This document shows, in pieces, positions 33,116 to 42,574 of a stretch of 64,000 bases of DNA. Position numbers and translations under genes: made by a program. The first letter of the stretch is position 1, and every line of letters starts with the position of its first letter. The notes under the pieces are model-generated. The model was not told where the DNA came from. It worked only from the letters and a program-made list of their open reading frames with translations, and searched no databases. Location: positions 62,001-126,000 of the forward strand of contig NZ_RMBX01000017.1 of the NCBI RefSeq assembly GCF_003807585.1. The letters are read 5' to 3'. The DNA comes from Chitinophaga barathri (GTDB lineage Bacteria; Bacteroidota; Bacteroidia; Chitinophagales; Chitinophagaceae).

Positions 33116-35059
33116 ATGATCAACATTACATTCCCGGATGGCGCAGTCAGGCAGTACGAGCAAGGTATTACAGCACTGGACATTGCTAAATCCATCAGCG
33201 AAGGCCTCGCCCGCAAAGTATTAGCGGCAAAACTTAACGGACAGGTGATAGACGCTACCCGCGCCATCACGCACGACGGCACCCTCCAGCTTCTTACCTG
33301 GACGGACGCAGACGGTAAAGCCACCATGTGGCATTCCTCCGCCCACTTGATGGCAGAGGCGCTCGAAGCCCTGTACCCGGGAGTGAAGTTCGGCTACGGC
33401 CCCCCGCTGGAAAACGGCGGCTTCTTTTACGATGTGGACCTGGACGGCCGCGCCATCTCCGACGAGGAGCTGCGTAAGCTGGAAGCCAAAATGAGCGAAC
33501 TGGCCAAACTGAACAGCGTGTATGTACGCAAAGAGGTTCCCAAAGCCGACGCCATCAAATATTTCACCGAAAAAGGCGATCCCTACAAGATAGACCTCCT
33601 TCAGAAACTGGAAGACGGCTCCATCACCTTCTATACACAGGGCAACTTTACCGACCTCTGCCGCGGGCCTCACATCCCCAGCACGGGTTTTATAAAAGCG
33701 GTAAAACTCACGAACATCGCCGGCGCGTACTGGCAGGGCAATGAGAACAATAAGATGCTCACCCGCATCTATGGTATCACTTTCCCTTCCCAGAAAGAGC
33801 TGGACGAGTACCTGACCCTGATCGAGGAAGCCAAAAAACGCGACCACCGCAAGCTGGGGAAGGAACTGGAACTGTTCGCCTTCTCCGAAAAAGTAGGCCT
33901 CGGCCTGCCTTTGTGGCTGCCTAAAGGCGCCATGCTGCGCGAACGCCTGCAGAATTTCCTGCAAAAAGCCCAGATTGAAAGCGGTTACCTCCCTGTAGTA
34001 ACCCCGCACATCGGCAGCAAGCAGCTGTACGTGACCAGCGGCCACTACGAGAAATACGGCAAAGACAGCTTCCAGCCCATCCATACGCCGGAAGAAGGAG
34101 AGGAGTTCATGCTCAAACCCATGAACTGCCCCCACCACTGCGAGATCTACAAAACGTCCCCGAAATCCTACAAGGACCTCCCGGTCCGTTTTGCGGAATT
34201 CGGCACCGTATACCGCTACGAGCAGCACGGCGAGCTGCATGGGCTTACCCGCGTCCGTGGCTTTACCCAGGACGATGCGCACCTGTTCTGCCGCCCGGAC
34301 CAGGTAAAAGAAGAGTTCGAAAAAGTGATCGACCTGGTGCTGTATGTGTTCAACAGCCTGAGCTTTACTGATTTCACGGCACAGATTTCGCTGAGAGATA
34401 AGGAAGACCGCAGCAAATACATCGGTTCAGAGGAAAACTGGAAGATAGCCGAGCAGGCCATCATCGATTCCGCTGCCGAAAAGGGCCTTACCACCGTGAT
34501 AGAATACGGGGAAGCGGCTTTTTACGGCCCCAAGCTGGATTTTATGGTAAAGGATGCCCTGGGCCGCAAATGGCAGCTGGGTACCATCCAGGTGGATTAC
34601 AACCTGCCTGAGCGTTTCGAGCTGGAATATATCGGGGCGGACAATAAGCCGCACCGGCCGGTGATGATCCACCGCGCGCCCTTCGGCAGCCTGGAGCGTT
34701 TTATTGCTGTACTGATCGAACATTGCGCCGGGAAGTTCCCGCTGTGGCTCACTCCCACACAGGTAAAAATCCTCCCGATCAGCGATAAGTTCGTGCCATA
34801 TACAGAAAAAGTAGCAGAATTGCTAAAAAAAGCGGAAATTCGCGCTGAAATTGATGACAGGAACGAAAAGATCGGCAAGAAGATCAGAGAGGCGGAATTA
34901 GCGAAGATTCCCTACATGCTGGTGGTAGGGGAAAAAGAAGAGGCGGAAGGAAAGGTATCCGTGCGCAGGCAGGCAAAAGGCGACCTGGGCGTGATGAGTA
35001 TCGAAGAATTCACTGGCATCGTGAGCGAAGAAGTGACCAATCGCAAACCTTTTGAATGA
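33116..35059 (+). CDS. thrS: threonyl-tRNA synthetase
   Basis: 647-aa class II synthetase charging tRNA-Thr. It has an N-terminal TGS domain (1-60, MINITFPDGAVRQYEQGITA), the editing (tRNA_SAD) domain (about 65-230, with MWHSSAHLMAEAL), the catalytic core (about 265-540) and an anticodon-binding domain (about 545-640). Zinc-ligand Cys 338 lies in KPMNCPHHCEIY, matching C334 of E. coli. Motif 2 (FAEFGTVYRYEQHGELHG) and motif 3 (PVMIHRAPFGSLERF) are present. The length is normal. No T-box leader is seen in the 238-bp upstream gap. infC follows after about 107 bp, the usual thrS-infC order. Confidence 0.98.
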   Translation: MINITFPDGAVRQYEQGITALDIAKSISEGLARKVLAAKLNGQVIDATRAITHDGTLQLLTWTDADGKATMWHSSAHLMAEALEALYPGVKFGYGPPLENGGFFYDVDLDGRAISDEELRKLEAKMSELAKLNSVYVRKEVPKADAIKYFTEKGDPYKIDLLQKLEDGSITFYTQGNFTDLCRGPHIPSTGFIKAVKLTNIAGAYWQGNENNKMLTRIYGITFPSQKELDEYLTLIEEAKKRDHRKLGKELELFAFSEKVGLGLPLWLPKGAMLRERLQNFLQKAQIESGYLPVVTPHIGSKQLYVTSGHYEKYGKDSFQPIHTPEEGEEFMLKPMNCPHHCEIYKTSPKSYKDLPVRFAEFGTVYRYEQHGELHGLTRVRGFTQDDAHLFCRPDQVKEEFEKVIDLVLYVFNSLSFTDFTAQISLRDKEDRSKYIGSEENWKIAEQAIIDSAAEKGLTTVIEYGEAAFYGPKLDFMVKDALGRKWQLGTIQVDYNLPERFELEYIGADNKPHRPVMIHRAPFGSLERFIAVLIEHCAGKFPLWLTPTQVKILPISDKFVPYTEKVAELLKKAEIRAEIDDRNEKIGKKIREAELAKIPYMLVVGEKEEAEGKVSVRRQAKGDLGVMSIEEFTGIVSEEVTNRKPFE

Positions 35060-35094
35060 TCCGTTTGTTCTAATAAAACAATTTTAACCATTGC

Positions 35095-35147
35095 AATGGC
35101 TTGCCGGTTTAAAATAAACAGTCCACCGTCAGCGCCATTATTTTTAT
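35095..35147 (+). terminator. hairpin between thrS and infC (terminator or attenuator)
   Basis: Outer stem AATGGC / GCCATT (35095-35100, 35134-35139) and inner stem CGGT / ACCG, followed by ATTTTTATC. It sits 20 bp before the infC start, so it could end thrS transcripts or act as a leader for infC control. Confidence 0.45.
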
Positions 35148-35166
35148 CTAACAATTCAACATTTTA

Positions 35167-35982
35167 ATGCAACAAGGACCAAGACCAAATTTCCGGGGCA
35201 GAAACCCCAATTTCAGAAGAGAACAACAGCAGGAACATCGTACCAACCGTATGATCCGTGTACCCGAAGTGAGGCTGGTGGGCGATAATGTGGAGCCGGG
35301 CGTTTACAGAACCGATGATGCATTGCGCATGGCGGAAGACCTCGCGCTGGACCTGGTGGAAATCTCCCCCAATGCAGTCCCCCCCGTATGCCGCATCATC
35401 GACTATAATAAATTCCTCTACGAAAAAAAGAAGAAGGAAAAGGAAATGAAGGCCAACGCTCACAAGAGCGAGGTGAAAGAAATCCGTTTTACGCCTAATA
35501 CAGACGATCACGACTTTGATTTCAAAGCCAAACACGCCGAAAAATTCCTCAAAGAAGGCAACAAGGTAAAAACATACGTGCAGTTCAAAGGCCGCGCCAT
35601 CATGTTCAAGGAACGTGGTGAGCTCATCCTCCTGAAATTCGCCGAACGCCTCGCGGAAGTAGGCGCCCTTGAAGGGATGCCGCTGATGGAAGGTAAACGT
35701 ATGATCGCGATCTTCGCGCCCAAATCGGCCAAGAAAAAACCGCAGGGCCCCAAGGAACCGAAGGAAGAACGCCCGGAGCGTCCGGAGCGCGCCGAACGTC
35801 CGGAACGTCCCGCAGGTGAGGCCCCCGCGCCGCGCCCGCAACCCAGCGAGCAGCCCCAGGCAGCTCCCGTACGCAGGCCCATCGAGATAAAATACGCGAA
35901 GCCGCCGCAACACAAACAGCCCACACCCGCACCGTCTCCCGCACCGGAAGACAAACCCGCGGACAACAACGGCAGCAACTAA
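35167..35982 (+). CDS. infC: translation initiation factor IF-3 with long C-terminal tail
   Basis: 271 aa. The N-terminal domain (about 25-95: VRLVGDNVEPGVYRTDDAL, PPVCRIIDYNKFLYEKKKK) and C-terminal domain (about 100-186: VKEIRFTPNTDDHDFDFK, VKTYVQFKGRAI) are canonical. The core binds the 30S subunit and monitors start-codon choice. An extra tail of about 85 residues (187-271) follows, rich in Pro, Glu, Arg, Lys and Gln (for example ERPERPERAERPERPAGE), probably disordered; typical IF-3 is about 175-185 aa. The start is a normal ATG. A terminator follows at once and the genes rpmI and rplT, normally next, are absent. Confidence 0.96.
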   Translation: MQQGPRPNFRGRNPNFRREQQQEHRTNRMIRVPEVRLVGDNVEPGVYRTDDALRMAEDLALDLVEISPNAVPPVCRIIDYNKFLYEKKKKEKEMKANAHKSEVKEIRFTPNTDDHDFDFKAKHAEKFLKEGNKVKTYVQFKGRAIMFKERGELILLKFAERLAEVGALEGMPLMEGKRMIAIFAPKSAKKKPQGPKEPKEERPERPERAERPERPAGEAPAPRPQPSEQPQAAPVRRPIEIKYAKPPQHKQPTPAPSPAPEDKPADNNGSN

Positions 35983-36015
35983 GTTTTAAGTGTTATTTCG
36001 AAATAGATTCTAATA

Positions 36016-36045
36016 AAAAGCCCTGGCGATCGCCGGGGCTTTTTT
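36016..36045 (+). terminator. terminator of infC
   Basis: Stem AAAAGCCCTGGC / GCCGGGGCTTTT (one wobble) around GATC, then TT. The A-run on the left allows bidirectional use with the HEAT-repeat gene. Confidence 0.8.
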
Positions 36046-36069
36046 GTGCCTTATGATCAGCCTGTATTT

Positions 36070-36621
36070 TTAATCCCCGTGGGCGCGTTTCCCGCCGCTC
36101 TTTAGCGCACCCAGTTCCTTCAGCGTCCTCATCCCGCGGCTCCTGATGCCCGGCGTGGCTCCTTCCCGCAGATGATCTTCTATCAGCATCACGATCTCCC
36201 CCCTGATATCCGGGTATATCTTCGCCAGGTCGCCGAGCACCTTCATGGAAAAGGCTTTCACGGCAATGGTCTCCTTCGGGTCTTCCAGGAACTGGAAACA
36301 AAAGTTCATCACCGGCCCCTGCAAGTCCTCAGGAACGGGCATATCGCGCAGTATACGCACCACATTCCGCTTTACAGCTACCGGTATGCCCGGATGGCCC
36401 ATGCGGTCCACCATGGCCGCCAAATGAGGCTGTATAAGCGCCGGGTGTTTTTCGGCTACCTGGCTCAATATCCAGGCGGCACGCTGTACCACGCGGTATT
36501 CGTCGTACAGGAAAAGATCGGCGAGCCGCGCGAGGCGCACAGGATCGTTTCCCACCCATGCGGCGATGGCTGCCGTGTTTTCTTTTGAATGTTCGCGGAG
36601 TATTTCAGACCGTAGATCCAT
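36070..36621 (-). CDS. HEAT-repeat protein, 183 aa
   Basis: All-helical cytosolic protein; helix pairs such as LARLADLFLYDEYRVVQRAAWILSQ (about 30-54, quoted in parts) and AVKRNVVRILRDMPVP and AIVKAFSMKVLGDLAKIYPD-like repeats give a HEAT/adaptor superhelix. The start is set at the ATG 36621 (MDLRSEILREHSKENT). The longer ORF from 36681 would run through the upstream terminator and is rejected. HEAT proteins mostly bind other proteins; the partner is unknown. It is monocistronic, convergent with infC. Confidence 0.75.
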   Translation of the reverse strand: MDLRSEILREHSKENTAAIAAWVGNDPVRLARLADLFLYDEYRVVQRAAWILSQVAEKHPALIQPHLAAMVDRMGHPGIPVAVKRNVVRILRDMPVPEDLQGPVMNFCFQFLEDPKETIAVKAFSMKVLGDLAKIYPDIRGEIVMLIEDHLREGATPGIRSRGMRTLKELGALKSGGKRAHGD

Positions 36622-36631
36622 ATCCCGAAGA

Positions 36632-36665
36632 TAAAAAAAGAGCGGCCACAACGGGCCGCCCTTTT
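36632..36665 (-). terminator. terminator of the SusC-SusD-DUF4397 operon
   Basis: Stem GGGCGGCCC region pairing GCGGCC / GGCCGC with a 6-nt loop; on the minus strand it is followed by CTCTTTTTTTATC. It lies 24 bp past the DUF4397 stop and overlaps the leader of the HEAT gene. Confidence 0.75.
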
Positions 36666-36688
36666 TGAATATCTGATACACCGGGATC

Positions 36689-37438
36689 TTATTGCACGAT
36701 CAGTGCGGATACGTTTGGCGCACGGACGCCCGTGGTGCCTTTGTAACCGCGTGAGAAAAATGTATAGATGCGCTGGTTGCTCGTGGCAATGCTCCTGCTG
36801 GCCAGTATCGCGCCGGTAGGGCCGGTGCCCGCCTCACGGATGTAATAAATATACGTGCCGTTCGGAACGTTCCTGTACTCCGTCACCTGTTTGTACGCCA
36901 CATTGGCCGCAATCAGCACGGTGCCCTGGTAGAAGTCCACCGCCGCCACGTTCGGCATCAGGTGAAGGCATTTGATACGGGCCAGGCTGTCCGGCGCCTC
37001 GGTATCATCGTCCACCATTACGCCCACGGCATTGGGTACAGTATCCGTCACATACAGCGTGTACCGTTTATTGGCCGCCAGCGATTGGGAAAAGTTCAGC
37101 ACATTCACGGAATCCACATCCGTGCCTACTTTCGGCGCGCTCACGTCCACGTTCGTTTCGCCGGGCGCTACGTTCAGGTAATCGCTGTTATTCGACCCGC
37201 CGGTGTTCAGCCCGCCGCCGGGAAATGGTGTGGGATATGCCACGATGCTGCTTACCCGCTGGCCGTTCACTTTTATCTGTACCCCGGGATTGTTCACACT
37301 GGGAGTGAAGATGCCCACTTTCAGCCTCACCATATTTTCCACGGGCGTACGCTCCGTGATATGGAAAGTATTTTTTTTGCAGGCCGCCGTCATAAAACAA
37401 ACGCCCGCTATTAATCCGATGATGTATGTTGCTTTCAT
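36689..37438 (-). CDS. DUF4397 lipoprotein
   Basis: 249-aa lipoprotein (lipobox TAAC, Cys 20). The DUF4397 domain appears as two beta-sandwich-like halves: the first at about 35-120 (VRLKVGIFTPSVNNPGVQIK) and the second at about 150-245 (ARIKCLHLMPNVAAVDFYQG, YRNVPNGTYIYYIREAGTG). DUF4397 proteins are exported Ig-like proteins often coded next to SusD genes. It is third in the SusC-SusD-DUF4397 operon, 17 bp after the SusD stop, so it probably acts as a surface accessory of that transporter. Substrate unknown. Confidence 0.88.
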   Translation of the reverse strand: MKATYIIGLIAGVCFMTAACKKNTFHITERTPVENMVRLKVGIFTPSVNNPGVQIKVNGQRVSSIVAYPTPFPGGGLNTGGSNNSDYLNVAPGETNVDVSAPKVGTDVDSVNVLNFSQSLAANKRYTLYVTDTVPNAVGVMVDDDTEAPDSLARIKCLHLMPNVAAVDFYQGTVLIAANVAYKQVTEYRNVPNGTYIYYIREAGTGPTGAILASRSIATSNQRIYTFFSRGYKGTTGVRAPNVSALIVQ

Positions 37439-37455
37439 ATTTAGACAGATTTACG

Positions 37456-39102
37456 TTAGGGAACCATGAACCACATTGGTTTTGTATGATAGTTTATCTC
37501 CAGTGCGCCGATGCGAGCCAGCTCGTCCTGGTTCCAGACATACTCTGAATTGTACCTGGGCCTCGCCCTGCATACCAGCAGTCCTAAGTTCTGCGAGGAG
37601 AGGGTAGCGGGCAACACAAATCCTTTGTACACCGGCAGGCCGTTCCTCGGGTCGGGTATTACGCCGTAGTAGAACCGGCGCATGTCCACCCAGGTTTCGG
37701 TAAAGCCCCATCCCCAGAGCGCGATATATTTCTGCAGCATAATGTCCGCCATGGTGAGATCCGCCGCCGTCCGTTTTACGTTCGGGCTGTTCAGGTAAAT
37801 GTCCCGCTGTGTGTTGGAAATAGTGGAACCGTTGTAGAGCACGTTATTGTTCCGCGGCATTTTGGAATTATTGATAAAAGCAAAATGCGCTTTGATCCCC
37901 TCGGTGTATGCTGCCAGCGCCGTGGTATAATCCGCCATGCGGTAAGCCGCTTCGGCTTTGATAAACTGTATCTCGGAATAGGTCATCACCGGCGATACCA
38001 CTTTATCCCTGAAAAGATATTTACCACCATTCGGTGTAAATACGTTGGCGCTGGGGTTTTCATAGATGCTGTCTCCCCAGGGCACTGCCACGCGTTTCCT
38101 GGCATTGGCCGTGCCGGAAGCGTTCGGGTCGCCCGCGCCGGGGTCCACGCCGCGGTAGCCGCCGTTGCCGTTCGTCGTGTCATTGCTGGTGGACAACATA
38201 TGACGGATACGCGGGTCGCGGTTCTCATACACGCTGGTATCTCCCGCCAGGATAGTCCCGTCCAGCAGCTGCACGATAAAATTGCTTTGCCTGAAAAACG
38301 TCAGGTTATTCCGGTAAGGGCCAAAGAAATTGGTATCGTCGTTTTTGGTGGCGTCGAAGGGGATCATGAAATCATCGTCGATAGAGGCCAGGGAGGCATT
38401 GCAGTATGCGATCACTTTGGCGGGGTCGTATATCGTTTTGTTGGAAAGATGGTTGTAATTGCGCGCCAGGATGCCGTTCACAAATTTGATCCACTTCTGG
38501 TTGCTGCCGCCAAGGGCGTAGTCGCCACGGCTGAGTTTGTTGTTCGCCGGGTTCAGGTCGGTACGGTTCAGGTAAAACAACGCGGAATCGCACCATACGC
38601 GTACGCCGTTGTATACCGTATCCTGCCCGTCGAATTTAAAGATGGCCGTGTTTTCCTTGAACGCCTCGGTGAAGATGATTTCTCCATGGTGATCGGTGCA
38701 GCTCTGGAACATAAAGGCCATCAGCGCGTAAGCAGCGCCTACGTAATCCCACTGGCCTTTGTCGCGGCCCACGGTGATGATATAACGCAGGTTTTGCCCC
38801 AGCCCGAAATAGGTCTGCCGCCATATGTCGCCATTGGCGTCGCTGGCGCCGGTGTACCCCATCCTGTCAAAGTTCACGTCCGCGGCGCGGGTGCTGAGAT
38901 CTGAATTCCAGTTCTGGATATAACGGCCAATATACCTGGCGTCATATTGTGTCCCGCGTGGTATGCCCGCCAGCTGCGTGGGAAATACGGATGCGGCGTC
39001 CGGGTTCTGCGGGGTATCGGGATCGCTGTTCACATCCAGCCACTTTTTACAACCCGCCAGTACGGTGAGTAAGAAGAATAGTATGATGAATATTCGTTTC
39101 AT
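37456..39102 (-). CDS. SusD/RagB-family lipoprotein (SusD-like_2 type)
   Basis: 548-aa lipoprotein (lipobox LAGC, Cys 18, then KKWLDVNSDPDTPQ, the usual SusD-like_2 start). The fold markers are YALMAFMFQSCTDHHGEI (about 125-142), SEIQFIKAEAAYRMADYTTA (TPR-like) and a C-terminal WGWGFTETWVDMRRFYYG. It partners the SusC receptor 18 bp upstream and should be on the cell surface. No glycoside hydrolase or other enzyme is coded nearby, so peptide or another ligand is as likely as a glycan. Confidence 0.93.
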   Translation of the reverse strand: MKRIFIILFFLLTVLAGCKKWLDVNSDPDTPQNPDAASVFPTQLAGIPRGTQYDARYIGRYIQNWNSDLSTRAADVNFDRMGYTGASDANGDIWRQTYFGLGQNLRYIITVGRDKGQWDYVGAAYALMAFMFQSCTDHHGEIIFTEAFKENTAIFKFDGQDTVYNGVRVWCDSALFYLNRTDLNPANNKLSRGDYALGGSNQKWIKFVNGILARNYNHLSNKTIYDPAKVIAYCNASLASIDDDFMIPFDATKNDDTNFFGPYRNNLTFFRQSNFIVQLLDGTILAGDTSVYENRDPRIRHMLSTSNDTTNGNGGYRGVDPGAGDPNASGTANARKRVAVPWGDSIYENPSANVFTPNGGKYLFRDKVVSPVMTYSEIQFIKAEAAYRMADYTTALAAYTEGIKAHFAFINNSKMPRNNNVLYNGSTISNTQRDIYLNSPNVKRTAADLTMADIMLQKYIALWGWGFTETWVDMRRFYYGVIPDPRNGLPVYKGFVLPATLSSQNLGLLVCRARPRYNSEYVWNQDELARIGALEINYHTKPMWFMVP

Positions 39103-39120
39103 GGTAATGTTTTTTAGGTC

Positions 39121-42100
39121 TTAGAACTGCACTTTTACGCCAAAGTTGATCCCCCTCGGGGTGGACAGGGAGCCGAAGTCGATTCCGGCCCCACCATACC
39201 CGCGGTTGGAAGCTGTGTTCGCATTCACGCTGGGGTCCGCGCCGGTGTAATTGGTGATCATGAACAGATCCGTGCCGGTGATGAACACAGAAGCATTGGA
39301 TATCACTTTCTGACGGGCCAGCAGCGTACGCGGCAGGCGGTACATCAGCGTCACATCGCGCAGGCGCATCCAGTCCACGGATTCGATGAAGTCCGCTTCT
39401 GTTGCGGAAGTAGAGTTCCAGTAATCAGTTCTGTAATAGGGGTTCACCGCGATGTTGTTGGGCGTGGGTTTGGCGGATTCTTCCAGCCCGTCCAACAGCA
39501 CGCCGTTGATCACAAATTGTTCCTCGCGGTTCAGCGTGCGTTTGCTGAGGCCGGCCAGGTACAGGTAATATTCGTTGCCGTTGAACACATCGCCGCCTTT
39601 GCGGAAATCCAGGTTAAAGCTCAGGCTCCAGTCTTTGTATGTGAACTCATTGATAAGCCCCACTTTAAAATCAGGCTGGCGGTCGCCCACGATCACAAAG
39701 TCCCCGGACGATACAGGCAGCCCGGATGAAGGATTGATCAGCAGCTGGCCCTTGCTGTTGCGGCGGAGGCTGTAACCGCTCAGGTTACCGGTGAACGCGC
39801 CTTTGTATGCCTGGGAACGCAGGTTGCCGAACACCCAGGTGTCCGAATCATAATAGGTTGGCAGGCTGGCGGGCATTTCCAGTATCTGGCCCCTGTTGCG
39901 GTCAAAGTTGGCCAACACATGCCAGCGGAAATTGGTCGTCTGGATCGGGTCGCCGGTGAGCTGAATCTCCAGGCCACGGTTTTCCACCAGGCCGCCGTTC
40001 AGGTATTTGATCACATACCCGGTGCCATAACTGGCGCGGGCAGACAATATCTGGTTGCTGCTCCGCAGGGAATAACGCGTGATGTCTATGCCCAGCCGGT
40101 TGTCAAAGAATTTTAGCTCGGCGCCGAACTCGAAGTTTTTGGTCTTTTCCGGTACCAGCCCCTGGTTGTTACCCGTAAAACCATAGGCATAACCGCCGCC
40201 CGTGGTGATCTGCGACTGCATCGTGTAGTCGATCACGTAAGGCGTAGCGGGGCCTTTACCGGTGGTGGCGTATGAAATGCGCGCTTTGGCATAACTCAGC
40301 CATTTCCAGTTCTTCAACAGGTCGGAGAATACAAAACTCAGACCCGCCGCGCCGTAGTTAAAGAAAGGATCTTTGTCCACAAACCGGCTCATAAAAGTAG
40401 AGTTGCCTTCTCTTGAACCCGCCAGGGATAAATACAGCAGCCGGTTCCAGCTCACCTCGTAGTTGCCGAAGAAACGCATCTTGCGGATGTTGGAATAAGT
40501 GAGTTTGGCGTCACGGCTGAGCGGGTCCGTATTGTTGATGGAGATAAATTCCGGTTCGTAAAAACGTTCGCCTTTATACGCATTGATCTCCGTGGTGAAG
40601 TCATCGAATGCAAAACCGGCGGTGAGGATGTTGCCGAACTTGCCCCAGGTTTTGTTCGCGGTTCCACGGATGATGCCGCTGAAGTTACGTGTCAGGATGT
40701 CCTGCCCGGAAAGGAAACCGTTGCTTGCAAAACCGTAGCGGGATTGCGGATGCGTCATAAAGAACCCGTCGGTGGTATAGATGTCCGCGCTGGCGATACC
40801 GCTGAAGGTGAGCCAGTTTGTTGGGTTGAGATTCAGCGTGAGGTTACCGGTGAAACGTTCCGTATGGTCGTTGGACACGTTTTTGTTCACGTCCCAGAAC
40901 GGGTTGTCGAACTCCGAGTTGTACGCCACACCACGCAGCGTTTTACGGCTGCCGTCCGGGTTCATATAATTGCGTACATCATCGTCCACCGGCCAGGTAA
41001 GCAGTGTCAGGAAATAACTGCCCGCACCTTTAGAACCTTTGTCCGTAGTGGAATTGGTGTAGGTAAAAGAGCCGTTCATATCAAACACCGGGCTCACTTT
41101 GGCGGAGCCGGAGAGACGTACGGTTCCGCGGCTGAAAGAGGTGTTGGGCACCACGCCTTTTTGATCCAGGTAGCTGGAGCTCATGCGGAAAGTATATTTT
41201 TCATTGCCGCCATCCACCGTCAGGCTGTGCCGTTGCTGGAAGCCGCTCTGGAAGAAGTTGTCGAAGTTGTCGTAGAACTGTGTGGTATCCATGTTGTACT
41301 TCGGCCCGAAAAAGGCGGACATGGCGCCGAAGGAAAACGGGTTCACGGTGGCATTGTCGTCCGCTACGCCGTTCAGCCCGCGGCTGTAGGTAGTTTGTAC
41401 ATCCGGGAACATGTATACGTCTTCAAAACGGAAATTGTTGTCGTAGGTAACGGTCGCCCGCCCGCTTTTGCCGCGGCGGGTGGTGATGAGGATGGCGCCG
41501 GAAGCACCGTCCGAGCCATACAGCGCGGCCGCTTCGGGGCCTTTTAATACAGTGATGCTTTCAATGTCTTCGGGGTTGAGGTCCATGGCGCGGTTGCCAT
41601 AGTCGGAGTTGCGGTTGGCGAAAGATACGCTCTGGCCGCTGATAAGCGATTCCTGGTTCAGCGTCTGGTTGTCGAACGGTACGCCGTCTACTACGAACAG
41701 GGGCTGGTTGTTGCCGCCGATGGAGGTGGCGCCGCGCAGTACGATCTGCGAGCTGGAGCCCGGGGCGCCGGAAGTGCCGGTGATGGTAGCGCCGGCTACA
41801 CGGCCGGCCAGGCCGTTGATGAAGTTTTCACGCTGCGTCTGCGCTACGTCCGCGCCGTCCACTTTTTGAACGGAGGAGCTAAGCGAGCGCGGATCTTTGG
41901 AAATGTTGTAAGCTGTTTTTACAAACTCCTGCAGGTTTTTCTGATCCACGAGCAGTTCTACGTGAATGGTATTGTTGTTACCGACGGTCACGTTTTTGGG
42001 AACGTAGCCGAGAAAACTGAAAACCAGCACCTGGCCCGGGCTGGCGGCAATGCTGTAGTTTCCGTTGGCGTCGCTGGCCACGCCGGTACTGGTGCCCTGT

Positions 42101-42231
42101 ATGCGCACCGTTACGCCGGGGAGAGGGGCCCGGTCTTCGGCGGCCGTTACAGTGCCGCGCACCGTGTTCTGCGCCTGTACAGCGGGAATGATCCCCAGCA
42201 GTAAAAGGAAGAGGAATAGACGTCTCATCAT
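39121..42231 (-). CDS. SusC/RagA-family TonB-linked outer-membrane protein
   Basis: 1036 aa. The signal peptide ends VQAQ (about 21). A carboxypeptidase-regulatory-like domain (about 24-100, VRGTVTAAEDRAPLPGVTV), then a plug with QIVLRGATSIGGNNQPLFVV (about 167-186), DLNPEDIESITVLKGPEAAA and GASGAILITTRRG are present. The barrel ends INFGVKVQF. It is the first gene of the operon with SusD and DUF4397. The two SusC proteins in this window are clearly different families in the barrel, so they likely carry different substrates. Confidence 0.95.
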   Translation of the reverse strand: MMRRLFLFLLLLGIIPAVQAQNTVRGTVTAAEDRAPLPGVTVRIQGTSTGVASDANGNYSIAASPGQVLVFSFLGYVPKNVTVGNNNTIHVELLVDQKNLQEFVKTAYNISKDPRSLSSSVQKVDGADVAQTQRENFINGLAGRVAGATITGTSGAPGSSSQIVLRGATSIGGNNQPLFVVDGVPFDNQTLNQESLISGQSVSFANRNSDYGNRAMDLNPEDIESITVLKGPEAAALYGSDGASGAILITTRRGKSGRATVTYDNNFRFEDVYMFPDVQTTYSRGLNGVADDNATVNPFSFGAMSAFFGPKYNMDTTQFYDNFDNFFQSGFQQRHSLTVDGGNEKYTFRMSSSYLDQKGVVPNTSFSRGTVRLSGSAKVSPVFDMNGSFTYTNSTTDKGSKGAGSYFLTLLTWPVDDDVRNYMNPDGSRKTLRGVAYNSEFDNPFWDVNKNVSNDHTERFTGNLTLNLNPTNWLTFSGIASADIYTTDGFFMTHPQSRYGFASNGFLSGQDILTRNFSGIIRGTANKTWGKFGNILTAGFAFDDFTTEINAYKGERFYEPEFISINNTDPLSRDAKLTYSNIRKMRFFGNYEVSWNRLLYLSLAGSREGNSTFMSRFVDKDPFFNYGAAGLSFVFSDLLKNWKWLSYAKARISYATTGKGPATPYVIDYTMQSQITTGGGYAYGFTGNNQGLVPEKTKNFEFGAELKFFDNRLGIDITRYSLRSSNQILSARASYGTGYVIKYLNGGLVENRGLEIQLTGDPIQTTNFRWHVLANFDRNRGQILEMPASLPTYYDSDTWVFGNLRSQAYKGAFTGNLSGYSLRRNSKGQLLINPSSGLPVSSGDFVIVGDRQPDFKVGLINEFTYKDWSLSFNLDFRKGGDVFNGNEYYLYLAGLSKRTLNREEQFVINGVLLDGLEESAKPTPNNIAVNPYYRTDYWNSTSATEADFIESVDWMRLRDVTLMYRLPRTLLARQKVISNASVFITGTDLFMITNYTGADPSVNANTASNRGYGGAGIDFGSLSTPRGINFGVKVQF

Positions 42232-42574
42232 TTTGACAGAGATTTTGGTAGTTATGAAATAAAAGCGATTCGACCCGTTAAATACTTAAAGGAACATTGG
42301 GGTTTACTGAACACAATATGCCGGCATACCCCGGTTCAGGCCGGAGTAAAACTGGTGATGGATGCCATAAACATTTGGTTCTTTCTCTATTACTGTCTTG
42401 TGTCGGGTACTTGTTAGCTGTAGCTTTAGACTTTGATTTTAGCGAAATTAGGAATCGGGCAATCTGTTCAACTTCATCTAATTTAATGAAATTAAACGGA
42501 ATAAAAAACCCTTCCAAAGTGGCATTCTCGCTCATTTTATCTTTTCTTTGCTGCTGTTACCAACAAAACTGAAC
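42232..42574. other. 343-bp gap between divergent SusC and CDF genes
   Basis: It should hold both promoters. On the plus strand only an imperfect -7 (TATCTTTT, 42538-42545) stands before the CDF gene. On the minus strand nothing better than one-mismatch elements was found. Two ORFs here (42297-42572 plus, 42278-42535 minus) have no family likeness and are not taken as genes. Confidence 0.4.

Noticed and set aside
36622..36681. Extended N-terminus of the HEAT gene
   Set aside because: The added codons run through the rho-independent terminator of the preceding operon.
42278..42572. Two overlapping ORFs in the SusC-CDF gap
   Set aside because: One on each strand, no family likeness, no promoter or terminator support, and both overlap the control region of the CDF gene.
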